Shown: piece after piece, positions 19,101 to 31,386 of the stretch
How the letters are laid out: every line of letters begins with the position of its first letter
Numbering within the stretch: the stretch's first letter is position 1
Assembly: GCA_051294375.1 (NCBI GenBank)
Contig: CM119270.1
Location: forward strand, 9,239,530-9,303,529
DNA length: 64,000 nt
Direction: 5' to 3'
DNA from: Paraspadella gotoi
Taxonomy: Eukaryota; Chaetognatha
Program-made: the position numbers and the translations under genes
The notes under the pieces: generated by a model
What the model was told of the DNA's origin: nothing
The model's database searches: none
Seen by the model: only the letters and a program-made list of their open reading frames with translations

Positions 19101-22100
19101 ACTTCTCTTTATTTTTACTTCCCTTTTTTTCACTTTTCATTTTTTCTTCTCTTTTCACTTCTCTTTTTTTCACTTCTCTTATTTCACTTTTCTATTTTTC
19201 TTCTCTTTCACTTCTCTTTTTTTTCACTTCCCTTTTTTTACACTTCCTATTTTTTTCTTCTCTCTTCACTTTCTCTTTTTTCACTTCCTTATTTTCACTT
19301 TCTATTTTTTTCTTCTCTCTTCACTTCTCTTTTTCACTTCCCTTTTTTCACTTTTCTATTTTTCTTCTCTCTTCACTTCTCTTTTACTTCCTTATTTCAC
19401 TTTCTATTTTTTCCTTCTCTCTTCACTTCTCTTTTTTCACTTCCCTTATTTCACTTCTATTTTTCTCTCTTCTTCACTTCTCTTTTTTCACTCCACTTTT
19501 TTCACTTTCTCTAATTTTCTTCTCTCTTCACTTCTCTTTTTTCACTCCTTTACTTTCACTTTCTATTTTTTTCTTCCCTCTTCACTTCTCTTTTTTTCCA
19601 CTTCACCTTTTTCACTTTCTATTTTCTTTCTCTCCTTCACTTCTTCTTTATTTCACTTCACTTTTTTCACTTTTCTATTTTTTCTTCTCTTTTTACTTCT
19701 CTTTTTTTCACTTCACTTTTTTCACTTTTATATTTTTTCTTCTCTCTTGACTTCTCTTTTTTTCACTTCCCTTTTTTCACTTTTCTATTTTTACTTCTCT
19801 CTTCACTTCTCTTTTTTCACTTTACTATTTTTTTTTCTTTTCACTTGTCTTCTTTCACTTTTTTCATTACGTTCCTCTTCAGTTATTTTCGTTTCCTCCT
19901 CCTTTGCACTATTTTTTTTTAAATTTCTAATATTAATATTACGATGTTTTCCAGTTTCACTTTCTTAATTTATCTTTTCTCGTGTATTCTCTTAAAAAGG
20001 CTTGTGCCTCTTTTGTAATCTCGAGAACTCAATCTTCTTTTCTTATCTCCAATCTTCTCTATTCAATTCTCTCCCCTTTCTTCTCTCCCCTTCTCACCTC
20101 CTCGTATTCTTTGTGTGATCGCAGTGGCGCGACTTTTCCCCGCGGTCGGGGTGAAAGTTGTGACCCCAGTAGGGGCGACCGGTGTAGCGCTTGTAGACTT
20201 GACAGACTGTGCAGTTGAAGTCAGAGTGGGGATCGAGACAGTTGGGGCAATACTCGGCCACGTTGTCGCATCTGCGAAGTGAGAAAAAGAGAACGAGGAT
20301 GATGATGGATTTGATGAATTCGATCAATGGAGTAATTCACTGATTTAATGATTAAACGATCGATTAATAGACTCATTTGTTTATTCCCTGATTGATTGTT
20401 AGATTGAATATATTAATTGAATTATTCAAATGAAAAAGTAAAAAAAGACGTGACCGACTCCCGTTTTCCTCCGACAATTTCGAAGCCAAGAATTCGAATT
20501 TTCTCTCTCCCTTTGCGAATCTGAGGAAAATCGTTTTCCCTCTCAACAATTGACGCCTCGAATTCTCGAACAAGTATGAGCCCTATTTCTTTTTTTTATG
20601 AGCCCTGTTTCTTTCTTTTTTTCTTTTTTTTACGATAACGGCCTATTTCAGCTTACATTTAGAATTAGGGTTAGGGGTTGGATTAAGCGATTGATGGTTG
20701 GATATTAGAGTTAAAATTAAAGAATTCAGGTCACAATTCTCTTTCGGAAAATAGTGCGGACTCATTTCGCCTTCGTAATTTGTTCGGTCGACGTTGAATC
20801 GTAAAATTAAACATGCCATTTAGGTAACTATCGTGCCAATCATAGTTTTCTATTTCAATCGTTTGTCATATAAATCCTTCACCATTCGAATGTTTTCAAA
20901 TCTACATATTCGCTATTTAGTATCTCACTCTCATAAACAAGAAATTATCAAAGCGATTTTAGTAAATTTACTCCTAAATTTACTTAATTTCCATTAAGTA
21001 AACATTTATGGATATGATATTATGGCTTAATAAAGTATGACATAAGTAGCTAATAGATTCTAGAGTTTTCAATGGATAATTGTCCATGAAAATATATACA
21101 TATTTCATTAAAACCTTTCAAGGTTCATTATTTTAAAACCATCTTTTTAAAAGGACAAACGACGTTCGTCAATCACCGTCCCTCAATCCTTCTTTGGGAA
21201 TCACAATTCGAATCCAAATCGACCAATCGGATTTCTCCTCAAATCTCATTAGCTTTTTTCTCACCTGCAATCTGCGCTTCCGGTTTTGGGACAGGTGAGG
21301 TTCGCGCCGACTCCGTCTTCTCGATTCCATTCGCCGCCGCCGCCGCCGCCTCCGCCGCCTAAGACGCCGTAAACGGGAAAGGGGCCGGCGCCGCCACCGC
21401 CGCCGGGGCCAGGTGATTTGGAGCGGCGCTTTTGTCGGCGACTCGGCGGCGCCCGGGCGTGGGATCGAGGGTGAGTTGAGTCGGCTGAACGGGGAGAAGA
21501 GGGTAAGTTAGAATCGGGGTAGGGTTGGACTGCGGGATGGAATTAGAAAAGAATGGAGATTTCAAGGGTAAAAAGAAATGGGATCCTTCTTTTTCTTTTT
21601 CTCGTTTTCCCTTTTCAATCTTTTTCTTTTCACTTTGGGATGGTTTTCGGTTGATTAGTTTCTTCGTTCTTAAAAAAAGAAAAAAAGAAAGAAGAAGGAA
21701 AAAAGAAAAAAATAAAGAAAAAAAAAACCCAAAACTCCAGAATTTTGCGAACTTTCAGTTTTGGGTTTTTTTTTCCTCATCATTTCTCTTCCCTCATTTC
21801 TTTTTTTTCGTTCTACTTTTTTCCCCAACGTTTTCTCTATCGACCTTTAGTCGTTTAACGTCTTCCTCTCATTCAAACCGCACTTTTTTTCTATCTTTGG
21901 TCTTAACCCCTAACGCTTCTTATTATCGTTTCACTTATGTTTACCACCGACTTTTACACAATACTTAATACTTTTCCTAAGCGTAAGTTGATTCCATTTT
22001 CATTATTTAACCGATTGTTTTTACCTCCTTTAATTTCTACTACTATAATTCACCTACCACTTCGTTGTCATCCGAATGATCCGAAAAAATAAAGATTTTT

Positions 22101-23121
22101 CCATCATTGTCTTCTTTATTTCCTTTGCATCTTCCTTTTTTTCCGTCTCATTCGTTCTTTATATTTCAATTTCTATGAAACTCCTTGTTTTTTTATTCTC
22201 CGCTTTTTTTCTCACTTGGTTCATTGTTTCTTTCCATTTATCTCTGTTTTAGTTTACTTCCGAATTTTTAAAAAAAGTTTTCCTCTTCTTTCTTTTTTTT
22301 GGGGGGTTTCTTTTAATCTTCCTTTCTCCATTCCCTTTCCTCCTTCTCACCACCGTAATTCGTTGGCTTCCTTCCGGTGATGGTTTTCGAACACCGCCTC
22401 ACGACGAAGGGCGGCTTGGGGTCTTCGACCGAGTAATCCCACGGCTGCTCCGACTGCTGAGACCGACGCCGCTGCGGCGGCGGCTGCTGTAATTGCTGCT
22501 GCTGCTGCAGCGGCGTGGTCGGAATCAGATTTCCGCCGGGCATCAGCGACGCGGCGCCTTTGGAACTCGATTGCCGCGATAAAGAAAAGTACTTCCGGTC
22601 GACCATTGAATCTGGAGAGGAATGAGAGAGAAGAGGAGGAATTTGGTGAGACAGGGTAAAATAAAATAAAAGGAGACAAATGGAGAGGGAGAGGGAAAAG
22701 GAAGAAAAGAGGAGAAAAAAGAAGAATAGAAAAGAAGAGAAAAGATGAAAAAATGAAGGAATGAGGAGAAAAAGACGAAAAAGAGAAGTTTAAAAGGAAG
22801 AATGGAAAGAGGAGTGAAAAAACTTAAGAAAAGGAGAGAAAAAAGTAGGTAAAGAGACGTAAAAGAAGAAGAGAGGAAAAGTGGAGGAAAAGGGAAAGGT
22901 ATTGCAAAGACAAATGAGAAAATGGAGGAAAAAAGTCAAGTGCGAAATCGTTTAAAATATTTTTTTATGGTTGTATGAGCAGTAGTTCCTGTTATCGAAG
23001 TCGTTTTGGTCGTCGTCGTTGTTGTCGTCGTCGTCGTCGTCTTTGCCTCGCAAGTAATCGCTATTTCCACCAGCTTCCGGCGCAATAAGGTGATTTTCTT
23101 TATGGAATAAAAGACACATTA

Positions 23122-23153
<32 letters not shown>

Positions 23154-24341
23154 TCTCTCTCTTTTTTCTCACTATATCTTTTTCTCACCTTCCCCATCTC
23201 CACCGAGAGGAACATCTGTGACCACAGTGGAAGACTTGAAGGCCAGTTTGGGCGAGATACCCGGCATCTTCACCGTTCGGTTGAGAAGGATTTCACGGAC
23301 GGGGGGTTTTGAGTCCGACAGTCGGTCGTTCACCTGAAGAGGAAATGGAGAACAACGATGTTGATATGGAGAATTAATAGGAGATTTACGTATACTTATT
23401 TTTTTATGTATGTAGGAAGGATATGCTGCTTAATAAAAAGGCCAAGCATAATAACAATGTAATATAAATTATTTATCAAATGAAAAGATTATTTTTATAT
23501 TGGTTATACAAATCTTATATTAAGTTTCAGAATTTACCACCCATCCACATTCATCCAATTCGCCCACTATACCTCAATCGACTCTCTCTTCCCAACGACC
23601 ACCATACGCCCACTCTATGCCTTTCTCTTTCCCCAACCCCCTCTTCCTTGTCTCTTACCTTTGGCGACGGATAAAGAAACTCCAGAGCGTCCGCCTCGTA
23701 GTTGGCCAACACCTCGGCTCGGCCGACGGCGGAGTTGAACTGCACCACCTCGATAAGAAGATGCTCCTCGGCCAGATGTCGAGAGAGTTGACCCGGGTCG
23801 CAGGCGCCCGTGTATGTCTTGTCGAACTTGTTAAGAGGTCGGCGAAAGGTTAATTATAATTACAATGTGAAGGCGGTGCCACGAAATCCCCTTACAGCCA
23901 AATGACCTATAGTTCTAATACACTATCACAGCTACGGATCTCTGGAACCCTATCCCTTGACAAAAAGTGACGGAACGGACATAAACCTGTCAGTGACAGA
24001 GGGTGACCTCTAATGGTACAATGTCGCCTAAAGTCACCTCGTGAAATGCTCGACTCTCACAGGCAAGCCCGCCGATTCCAAGTTAATTAATAAGTAATCT
24101 TTGAGATTCGTTAAATACTAAATCCGTCCACCCTCCTTCCACCGCCCGACTCCCTTTTCACCTTAATCCTCTCGAAAATTTGCACGGGAAAAACTGGCGG
24201 GAGCAAACAGGTCCTCCGCTTCTGACCCAAGAGGCAGAAGATGACGCAGAGATCCTCGGGCCGTTCGAGCCACACTCCCGGCGCGGAGAGAGAATGCAAC
24301 TCGATGCAGGCGTCCACGTGGATCGCTTTGCGTACGGACAT
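16115..24341 (-). CDS. SPATA6: Spermatogenesis-associated protein 6 (SPATA6)
   Basis: Minus-strand exons: 24341-24162, 23826-23659, 23333-23189, 22611-22351, 21484-21265, 20271-20098, 17114-16978, 16652-16366, 16258-16115. Every join keeps frame and the total is 571 aa (human is about 490). The N-terminal domain aligns with SPATA6: APGVWLERPEDLCVIFCLLG, then FPVQIFERIK, then FDKTYTGACDPGQL and VVQFNSAVGRAEVLANYE. Further matches are the RRQKRRSKSPG basic stretch, DPKPPFVVRR, and near the C-terminus HKKVKSVLEKTQSDS. Exon 20271-20098 encodes a Cys-rich segment. SPATA6 is needed for the sperm head-tail connecting piece. A second Met lies 5 codons upstream (24356). Confidence 0.92.
17479..19850. 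repeat. 2.4-kb pyrimidine-rich satellite array in a SPATA6 intron
   Basis: Dozens of copies of a T/C-rich unit of roughly 50 bp, built from blocks like cttctctttttt, cacttccctttttt and actttcctatttttt, with frequent 1-2 nt length changes. The array fills most of the intron between exons 20271-20098 and 17114-16978 and is purine-rich in the transcript. It creates an 831-codon Phe/Leu/Ser frame on plus, which is not a gene. Confidence 0.97.
23121..23162. repeat. (CT)n tract near a SPATA6 donor
   Basis: CT with one GT interruption; (GA)n in the transcript, beginning about 27 nt after the donor of exon 23333-23189. Confidence 0.93.
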
Positions 24342-24949
24342 GTCGAAGGGAAGCAATGAAATGGAGGGAGGTGCGGCGGTGGCGGTAACGAGGTTGGCAA
24401 GAAGCTGGAGGTTCGTCAGGTGATGTCACCGTTTCCTGCGGCGACGAAACGAACGATAGAAGAAGGGAGCGAGTCGTTAATGACGCCAACGAAAAACCAT
24501 CATGGGGATAACCGGGTCACAGGGGCGATAGGGGAAACTGTTATGGGGCGATCGAGAAACGGTTATGACCAAGAGGCAATTGAGGTAACGCAAGTGGAAA
24601 AAGGCACAACCCTGGAGTGAGACGAGGCGAGGCTCTAAGAAATGATAGCAGTTTATTGCCGTGAGGTCGTGCAAAAACGATGCTGAGCCGAAAATAAGGT
24701 TTTTATGCTTTTTGAGGTTAATTTTTTATTTATTTTTTATTTTTTGTCTTAGTTTTCGATTAGGACGAGGGGAACAGATTGAAGTTAAAATGAATATCGT
24801 GGAAGACCAAAGTGATAATGTCGTTATCTATTAGATTTATTACTTTTTTTGTATTATTTGTATTAATCGCCGGAGAAGAATAAAAAAATATTTAAAAAGG
24901 GGAGGAAAAACATTGAGACGTTAAAAATGAATTTCCGTTGTTGACCCTG

Positions 24950-25190
24950 GGTTAGTTGATTCCTTTGCCAGTCGATGGCGAATGAATTGAGTTTGTTGAT
25001 TCCTTTGCCAGTCGATGGCAATTGAATTGGGTTTGTTGATTTTTTTTGCCAGTCGATGGCAATTGAATTGGGTTTGTTGATTTCTTTGCCAGTCAATAAC
25101 AATTGTATTGGGTTAGTTGATTTCTTTGTCAGTTGATGGCAATTGAATTAGGTTTGTTGAATTCTTTTCCAGTCGATTGCAATTGAATAG
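24950..25190. repeat. 40-bp minisatellite, about six copies
   Basis: Diverged copies of a unit containing ttgattcctttgccagtcga followed by tggcaattgaattggg. It lies between the 3' end of ERICH3 and the 5' end of SPATA6. The minus frame across it is repeat-derived. Confidence 0.92.
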
Positions 25191-25623
25191 TCGAGCGAAA
25201 TAAATCAATAAGTTTATTTTAATTTATTTGTTTTAATTTAATTTTATTTTATTTATTTAAATGACTACATTTTTCTTTTTTTTTTTAAAGTTTTTGTTAT
25301 CGTTTATTCCTACGGTCCTACTAGACAGATAAAAAAATTATGTGAATCATATTCTCATTCAAATAAAAAGAATAGCGTGAATTGCCAGCTATAAAAAAAA
25401 TTTGTGCGCGAGAATTGTTGCTTGAAAATTGTGCTTAAATTACAGCCGGTCCAAAGTCTGTAAAAGAACCCGTAAAGTCTTGGTCAGTTTCGGTCAATGA
25501 CAATTGGGAATTGCGTGCTATGTGGACTCCATGATGCCAGGAATTTTCTTTTTAGCGATTTTTTTTCTTGACGCATCTCTATCGCAGCAACTTGCTTCTC
25601 CAACTCTTTTCCCGTTTTTCCAT

Positions 25624-25873
25624 TCAACTCGATTCTTTCTCAGTCTTCTCTTCGAGCGCCTCGCCCATTGTCTCGCTCTCCCTCCGAACGGAGAGGTTCT
25701 TTAAGTCCGCCTCGGTTTTTGTCTCGCTTTCCCTCCGAGCGGAGAGGATCTTTAACTGGGCCTCCACCGCAGCTTTGACTTCCTTGAGTTCGTCTTTGCG
25801 GTCGTCGAGAGGAAGATCGTCGAAGGCTTCGCCGAGATCCGAGGCTGGAGGGGCGGAGGGGGGGAACATTCAC

Positions 25874-25953
<80 letters not shown>

Positions 25954-26423
25954 GCTTGAAGAGAGGCTGGACGACAAGGAACTGGGCGACGAAGCGTCGA
26001 CCGAATATTCTACTTGAGATTCTTTTCCTTCGTCTTCATCGTTTTTTGCTGGAATCAACTGAAAACAAATTGGGTTAGAATCAATCAATCAATCATATCA
26101 ATCCAATTAATCCAATCAATCAATCAATCAATCAAATCAACCTCAGAAGGGGTTCGACTCTCCAAAGCTTTCTCGTATTCTGCCGCTAACTCTCTCGTCA
26201 GATTTCCACCCGAGGATTCGTCGAGTGTGCTGCCGACGGATGAGCCGAGTCGGTCGTCGCCCGGCGGCGGCGGCTTCAGTCTATCGTCGACGACGGTTTC
26301 CGCCGGAGGAGCGCCGAGAGCCTTCGGCAACGGATCCGTGGGCGCGGCGTCGGCAGCGGCGGCTGCGGTGGGGACGGCGGGATAGGGTTTTCATCTGATA
26401 AAACGAGGACAAAGAAGTGAGAG

Positions 26424-26504
<81 letters not shown>

Positions 26505-26573
26505 CCATTATTCAAAGTGATCTCCTCAAACAAAGAAATTATTTGACTCGTCTCACTTTTACGATCCTCCTTT

Positions 26574-26617
<44 letters not shown>

Positions 26618-27960
26618 TCTTCTGATTTCTTCGTTGTTGTCGTCGGTGATGATGATCGGAGGCGCCGGCAGCGGAACCGGATCTCCGATCGCCAGAAGTT
26701 TCTCGGCGACTTCGTCGTCTTTTGGGTCGTCCTTCGGAGTTTCTGGCGGCGGAGAAACAGGGTCATCTTTAGCTTCGTCGGCGTCGTCTCTACCGGCGTC
26801 GGCGGCGGCGTCGTCTCTTGCCGCGTTGGCGGCGTCGTCTCTGGCGGCGGCGTCGTCACCGCCCACTTTGTCCTCGTCTTTTTCGGCTGCGTCATTGGTG
26901 GCTTCGTCGTCGTCGAAAGCGGCGGAGCCGACGTCGGCCGAAGATTCCGACCTTAAATAGATTGATCGGTCGTTGTTGTTGTTGTTGGAATTTCTAGAAT
27001 TTGTTGTTATTGTTGTTGCTCACCTCAAAGAACTGGCGAGCGACTGCGTTTCGCTTCGGTCTCCGTCGACGCTGGCGACGTCGAGGAAACTCTCGTCGTT
27101 GTCGTCGTTGTCGTCAGGATCGTCTTCGTCGTCGTCTTGGTGTTTCGCTGCGCCATCTGCAGGAGACGATAAAACGAATGAAATTTTAAGCACGAAAAGG
27201 CTAATTATGAATTCATAGCCTAACTTAACTTGTTTTAGGATGTTACCCCAGCAGGTTCTATCGATTCTTTATTTTAACTCAGCACACCAGAATTGATAAA
27301 TATTTAGATATCACAAAATAATGTCAATTCTTTCTTATGTGCTTTTATCACAGCGCTCATATTAATCTATTGCCTATTATCTATAAAAATCCCCTTTCAC
27401 TCTTTTCTCTATTCATTTACCGTCAGCGGAGCCTTTTGAAATCTCTTCCTCGCGGGGCGACGAGGCTTTAACCGCGGCCGAAACGGGGCGGGGCGCTAGG
27501 TCACGTACTGACCCTGGGGGAGAACCCTCGGCGGCACGCGTGGAGCTGATGGGGGAGGGTGGGCAGGGCTCCTGAAAGCGGATTTAGAATTATCGAGTTA
27601 TTTTGATCATGGCTTTTTTTAAATAGTTTTAATAACTAAATATTATTTCCCAAATCTTAACATGTACTCTCGTAGTTTAATCAAAGACGGAATTCGTAAA
27701 TTCATATTTTTTGTTTTGTTTGATCTATTTTTGGGATCAAAATGAAAACACGACTAACCATTTCCGCAGAAAAATATTAACATATAATACGTCTGATGAA
27801 TCATATTTTTCAAATTTTATACATTTTAAAATGTTTCCGAATTTAATTCCATTTAATATCTTTTTAAACCCGAACCTCATAATCTTCCTCCGGTTGAGAC
27901 TCTTCTTCGTTTATCGCGTCGTCTTCGTATTCGTCTCCGTTTTCTTCCGGAAACGCAGTC

Positions 27961-28002
<42 letters not shown>

Positions 28003-31000
28003 ATTCTGACGCCGTCGGCGTCGCCGTCTTCCACATCGATCAAGGCGCCGGCTGAATCGTCGGCCGAACGCGCCGAGGTGGGGGGAGGTAGGGCGGAGGG
28101 GTCTGGAGGGAGGAAAGGAAAATAAGCCATATAAGGGAAAAGAAAAAAAAGGAAAAAGTTAGTTCGTAAATTGTCTTTGAAAAAAAATATACAAATATAT
28201 AATTCTATAAAAATGTGATCTGTGTCGTCCATATCTGTTTATAAGTTTTCGTTACTTTTTCATTCAATTTTGTCTTTTTTATCTGGGTCATTTTTGTCAT
28301 CGTCATTTTTTTTTTTGTGTCTTTATGTTATCCGCGGTTCTTTTTATAAAAGGAAAAAGAAAATGGAAATATACCATTTCTGGAATGATGAAAACCTGAA
28401 AGGTTGCTGTCAGGACAAGAGCTTAGGCGAAGTCAAAATTTTTTTTTCAAACTCAGTTTTTTTTTAATTGCAGTTGAAGTTGGTAAGTTAATTTTTGAGA
28501 AAATTTGATAACTTTTGTACTAATTTTGCAAAATAAAGACTCAATTCACACATCTATATGTTTAACGATATCAGTAAACCGAGAGCTTTAATTTAAAACT
28601 ACTCCCAAATTTCTACGACTTTTGGTTAAAAAGTTATTAATGAATATATATTAATTTTTCTTAAAAAAAGTAATTAAATTTTAAGCTTTATTGAGAATAT
28701 AGTCAGACTTTAATCTAAAAAATTCAGGATACCAACGAGTTCGATAGACCGTCTTCTTTCAATTAAATCATAAATAAAAGTTTTCTTCAACCTCCATTAC
28801 AGCTTTACAGGTATATCATCCCCCTCAAAATTTGAAAAAATATTAATTATATTTTTAAATAATTTACCATAATGATATGATATAATTCTATTTAATATAA
28901 ATGGACTAGAAACTATTGAATGTGACCTTCATTTTGAGCCTATTGCCAATCCTTTACGATAAATATTTATTGAGATACTACCAAAATATTTAAAAAATGA
29001 AATTTTTAATTTATTTAATTCATATCTCAGTTTATATACGACTTATTTTAAGTCAAAAAATTTCATTCAGCAGATTAAAGTGTAATAATTTTATATTATA
29101 AAAACTTGCTTCCGTATTATGATACGGTTATTATATATATATATAAATATTATGTTCTCTGGCAAAGAAAGAATTATTTATCTTTAATAGAAAATGAAAA
29201 AAAAAGACTTAAATTACATCATTTTTTTCAAACCTTACCCGATTCCCTTTTGTTTCTGTCGTCATTGTGGTCGTCATCGTCGTCACTGACTTCGATTTCG
29301 ACTTCCACGTTTCCAGTTTCCGCGTGAGGGATCACGTGCTGCAAAGAAAGAAAGTTGCAGCAGGTGATTAAATGTTCATAAGAAGATTAACAAGTTTGAG
29401 CAAACAATGTCGGATCTGCCCACGATCATTATCGGTAATTAATTAATTAATAATTAAATAATTCAAGTTAATTAATTAATTAATTAATTAATTAATTAAT
29501 TTGATCCCAAATGTTTGTTTTTAGGTCTTTTTGTCACTATCTACGACAAAAGCAATGATGACAATGAGAATAATGCCGATAACAATTTACTTGATTGATT
29601 GACTTATTAATAAATTATCGATTAATTAATTGACTAATTGAATAATTAACTGATTAATTATTTGATTTATAAATACATCCTGCATATTGCGGTGACTTAA
29701 TAATGAATATTTGGAAAATATTTGAGCTTCCAAAATTTACATTTAATATAAAAGTAAAAAGAAGCATAATCAATTAGTGAAACTGGTTTTTTGTTGTTTT
29801 TTTTCATTTACACTCATTTCCACTCAAACGATTCCATCGAAACTTGATTTCCTGCTCATTGAGCAGTGCTCAATCACACACTTTCCTACCCACATACAAA
29901 ATTCCAGGTCAATCTCCCCATCCACACATGAGCAATTAGAGTTTCCCAGCCTCGTAAACCTCATACTAAGTTGCTCACTCGGTCTGGTTTCCATTATTTT
30001 CTTATCTTATTCATTTTTAAAAGCTGTTTAAGTTAAAATGTTTTTTTGCTAATAACCCAATGCGAGCGTGCAAAGGAACAAGTAACTAATGCCAAAAAAA
30101 TTTGATGTAAAAATGAATATAATCTTTTAAATAACAATTTTAATAACCCATAAATATAAAGATTTTTTTCACCATTTTTAGTTAAATAACACCAGTAGCT
30201 TATTCCCTGTTTTTTGTTTTACTAAATTGGAAAAAAATATATTGTCATTAATGGGCGGTGGCCCTAGCCGGAAGTATGGTTTTTCCGCCAATATTTAAGT
30301 GTTTTTGATTGTTATAAATTTTGATGGAAATTGATTTTAAAATGCCACAAAATAATTGAACGCTCACCTAAATTATGTAATTTATAAAAATAATTTATAG
30401 TAGCATTTTAAAAAGAAGCTTAAAAAACTGTTTTAGAAGGTCATTATGCCAAATGATTTTATTTTTGCGAAGTAGTGAGTATTAAATTATTAAGTCAGGG
30501 TATGCCAATTTGTTTTAGCACAAATTTTAAAAATTCTAGTTTTACATTTTAAAATTTAAAAAATAAAATTAAAATAACATAAAAATAATGAAGTTAACCC
30601 CAAAAATCCCTTAACAATAATACTAAATACAAGGTTTTTAATTCCTTTTTTATAAAATTAAAAAAAAAATTTCGATGTTTTTTTTTTTTTTGTAACTAAT
30701 TTATTTTTTTTTTAAATGATATCTGTTTTATGTTAGGAATTTAATAAAAACTGATGGATTCGTGACTATAGCTTTGGGGTTTTAAAAAGAATATAAAATT
30801 TAGCTCGTTCATAAAAAGGAAGTTGAAAGGTATTGTGAAAAAATGATCTAAAAAGTTTATTTGTATTTTTTTCTTAGCAGATATAAAACTGATTTCTTCT
30901 CAAAAGGGTATCTTGTGCCCTGTTAAGCTTTTCTTTGCTTTTCAGATAAGTCGCCCTGCAGTTATCATTTTAATTGTATTATATGTGGATAAGATGAAAT

Positions 31001-31344
31001 TTTATATAAATATATTCAAAAACTGCATCGAACTTTACTACTTGACTTTGAAAAATTTAACATAATTTTAAAACGCAAATTTAAAGAAAGTTTGAATTTT
31101 GATTTGGACAAACGATTTTGTTTTAATTATTGTAAAACAGACATGTTCGGCTTTATTCAAGCCTTCAATCAACGTTTAATGTGAATTTGGGAAACATTTT
31201 GTGTAAAGGAAGAGAGAAAAAGAGATAAACAAGAGTAAGAGAGAGAGGGCAAAAGTTTCCGCAAACACAGAGTTTAGAAGGACAGTGGTCAAATTGGTGA
31301 GGACAAGACAGAGTAAGTTTTGAAAAAAAGTGAGATGGTGAAAT

Positions 31345-31386
<42 letters not shown>

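Noticed and set aside
17473-19968. 831-codon plus-strand open frame, Phe/Leu/Ser-rich
   Set aside because: It is created by the T/C satellite, whose units lack stop codons. Composition is only a few residue types and it lies in a SPATA6 intron on the opposite strand.
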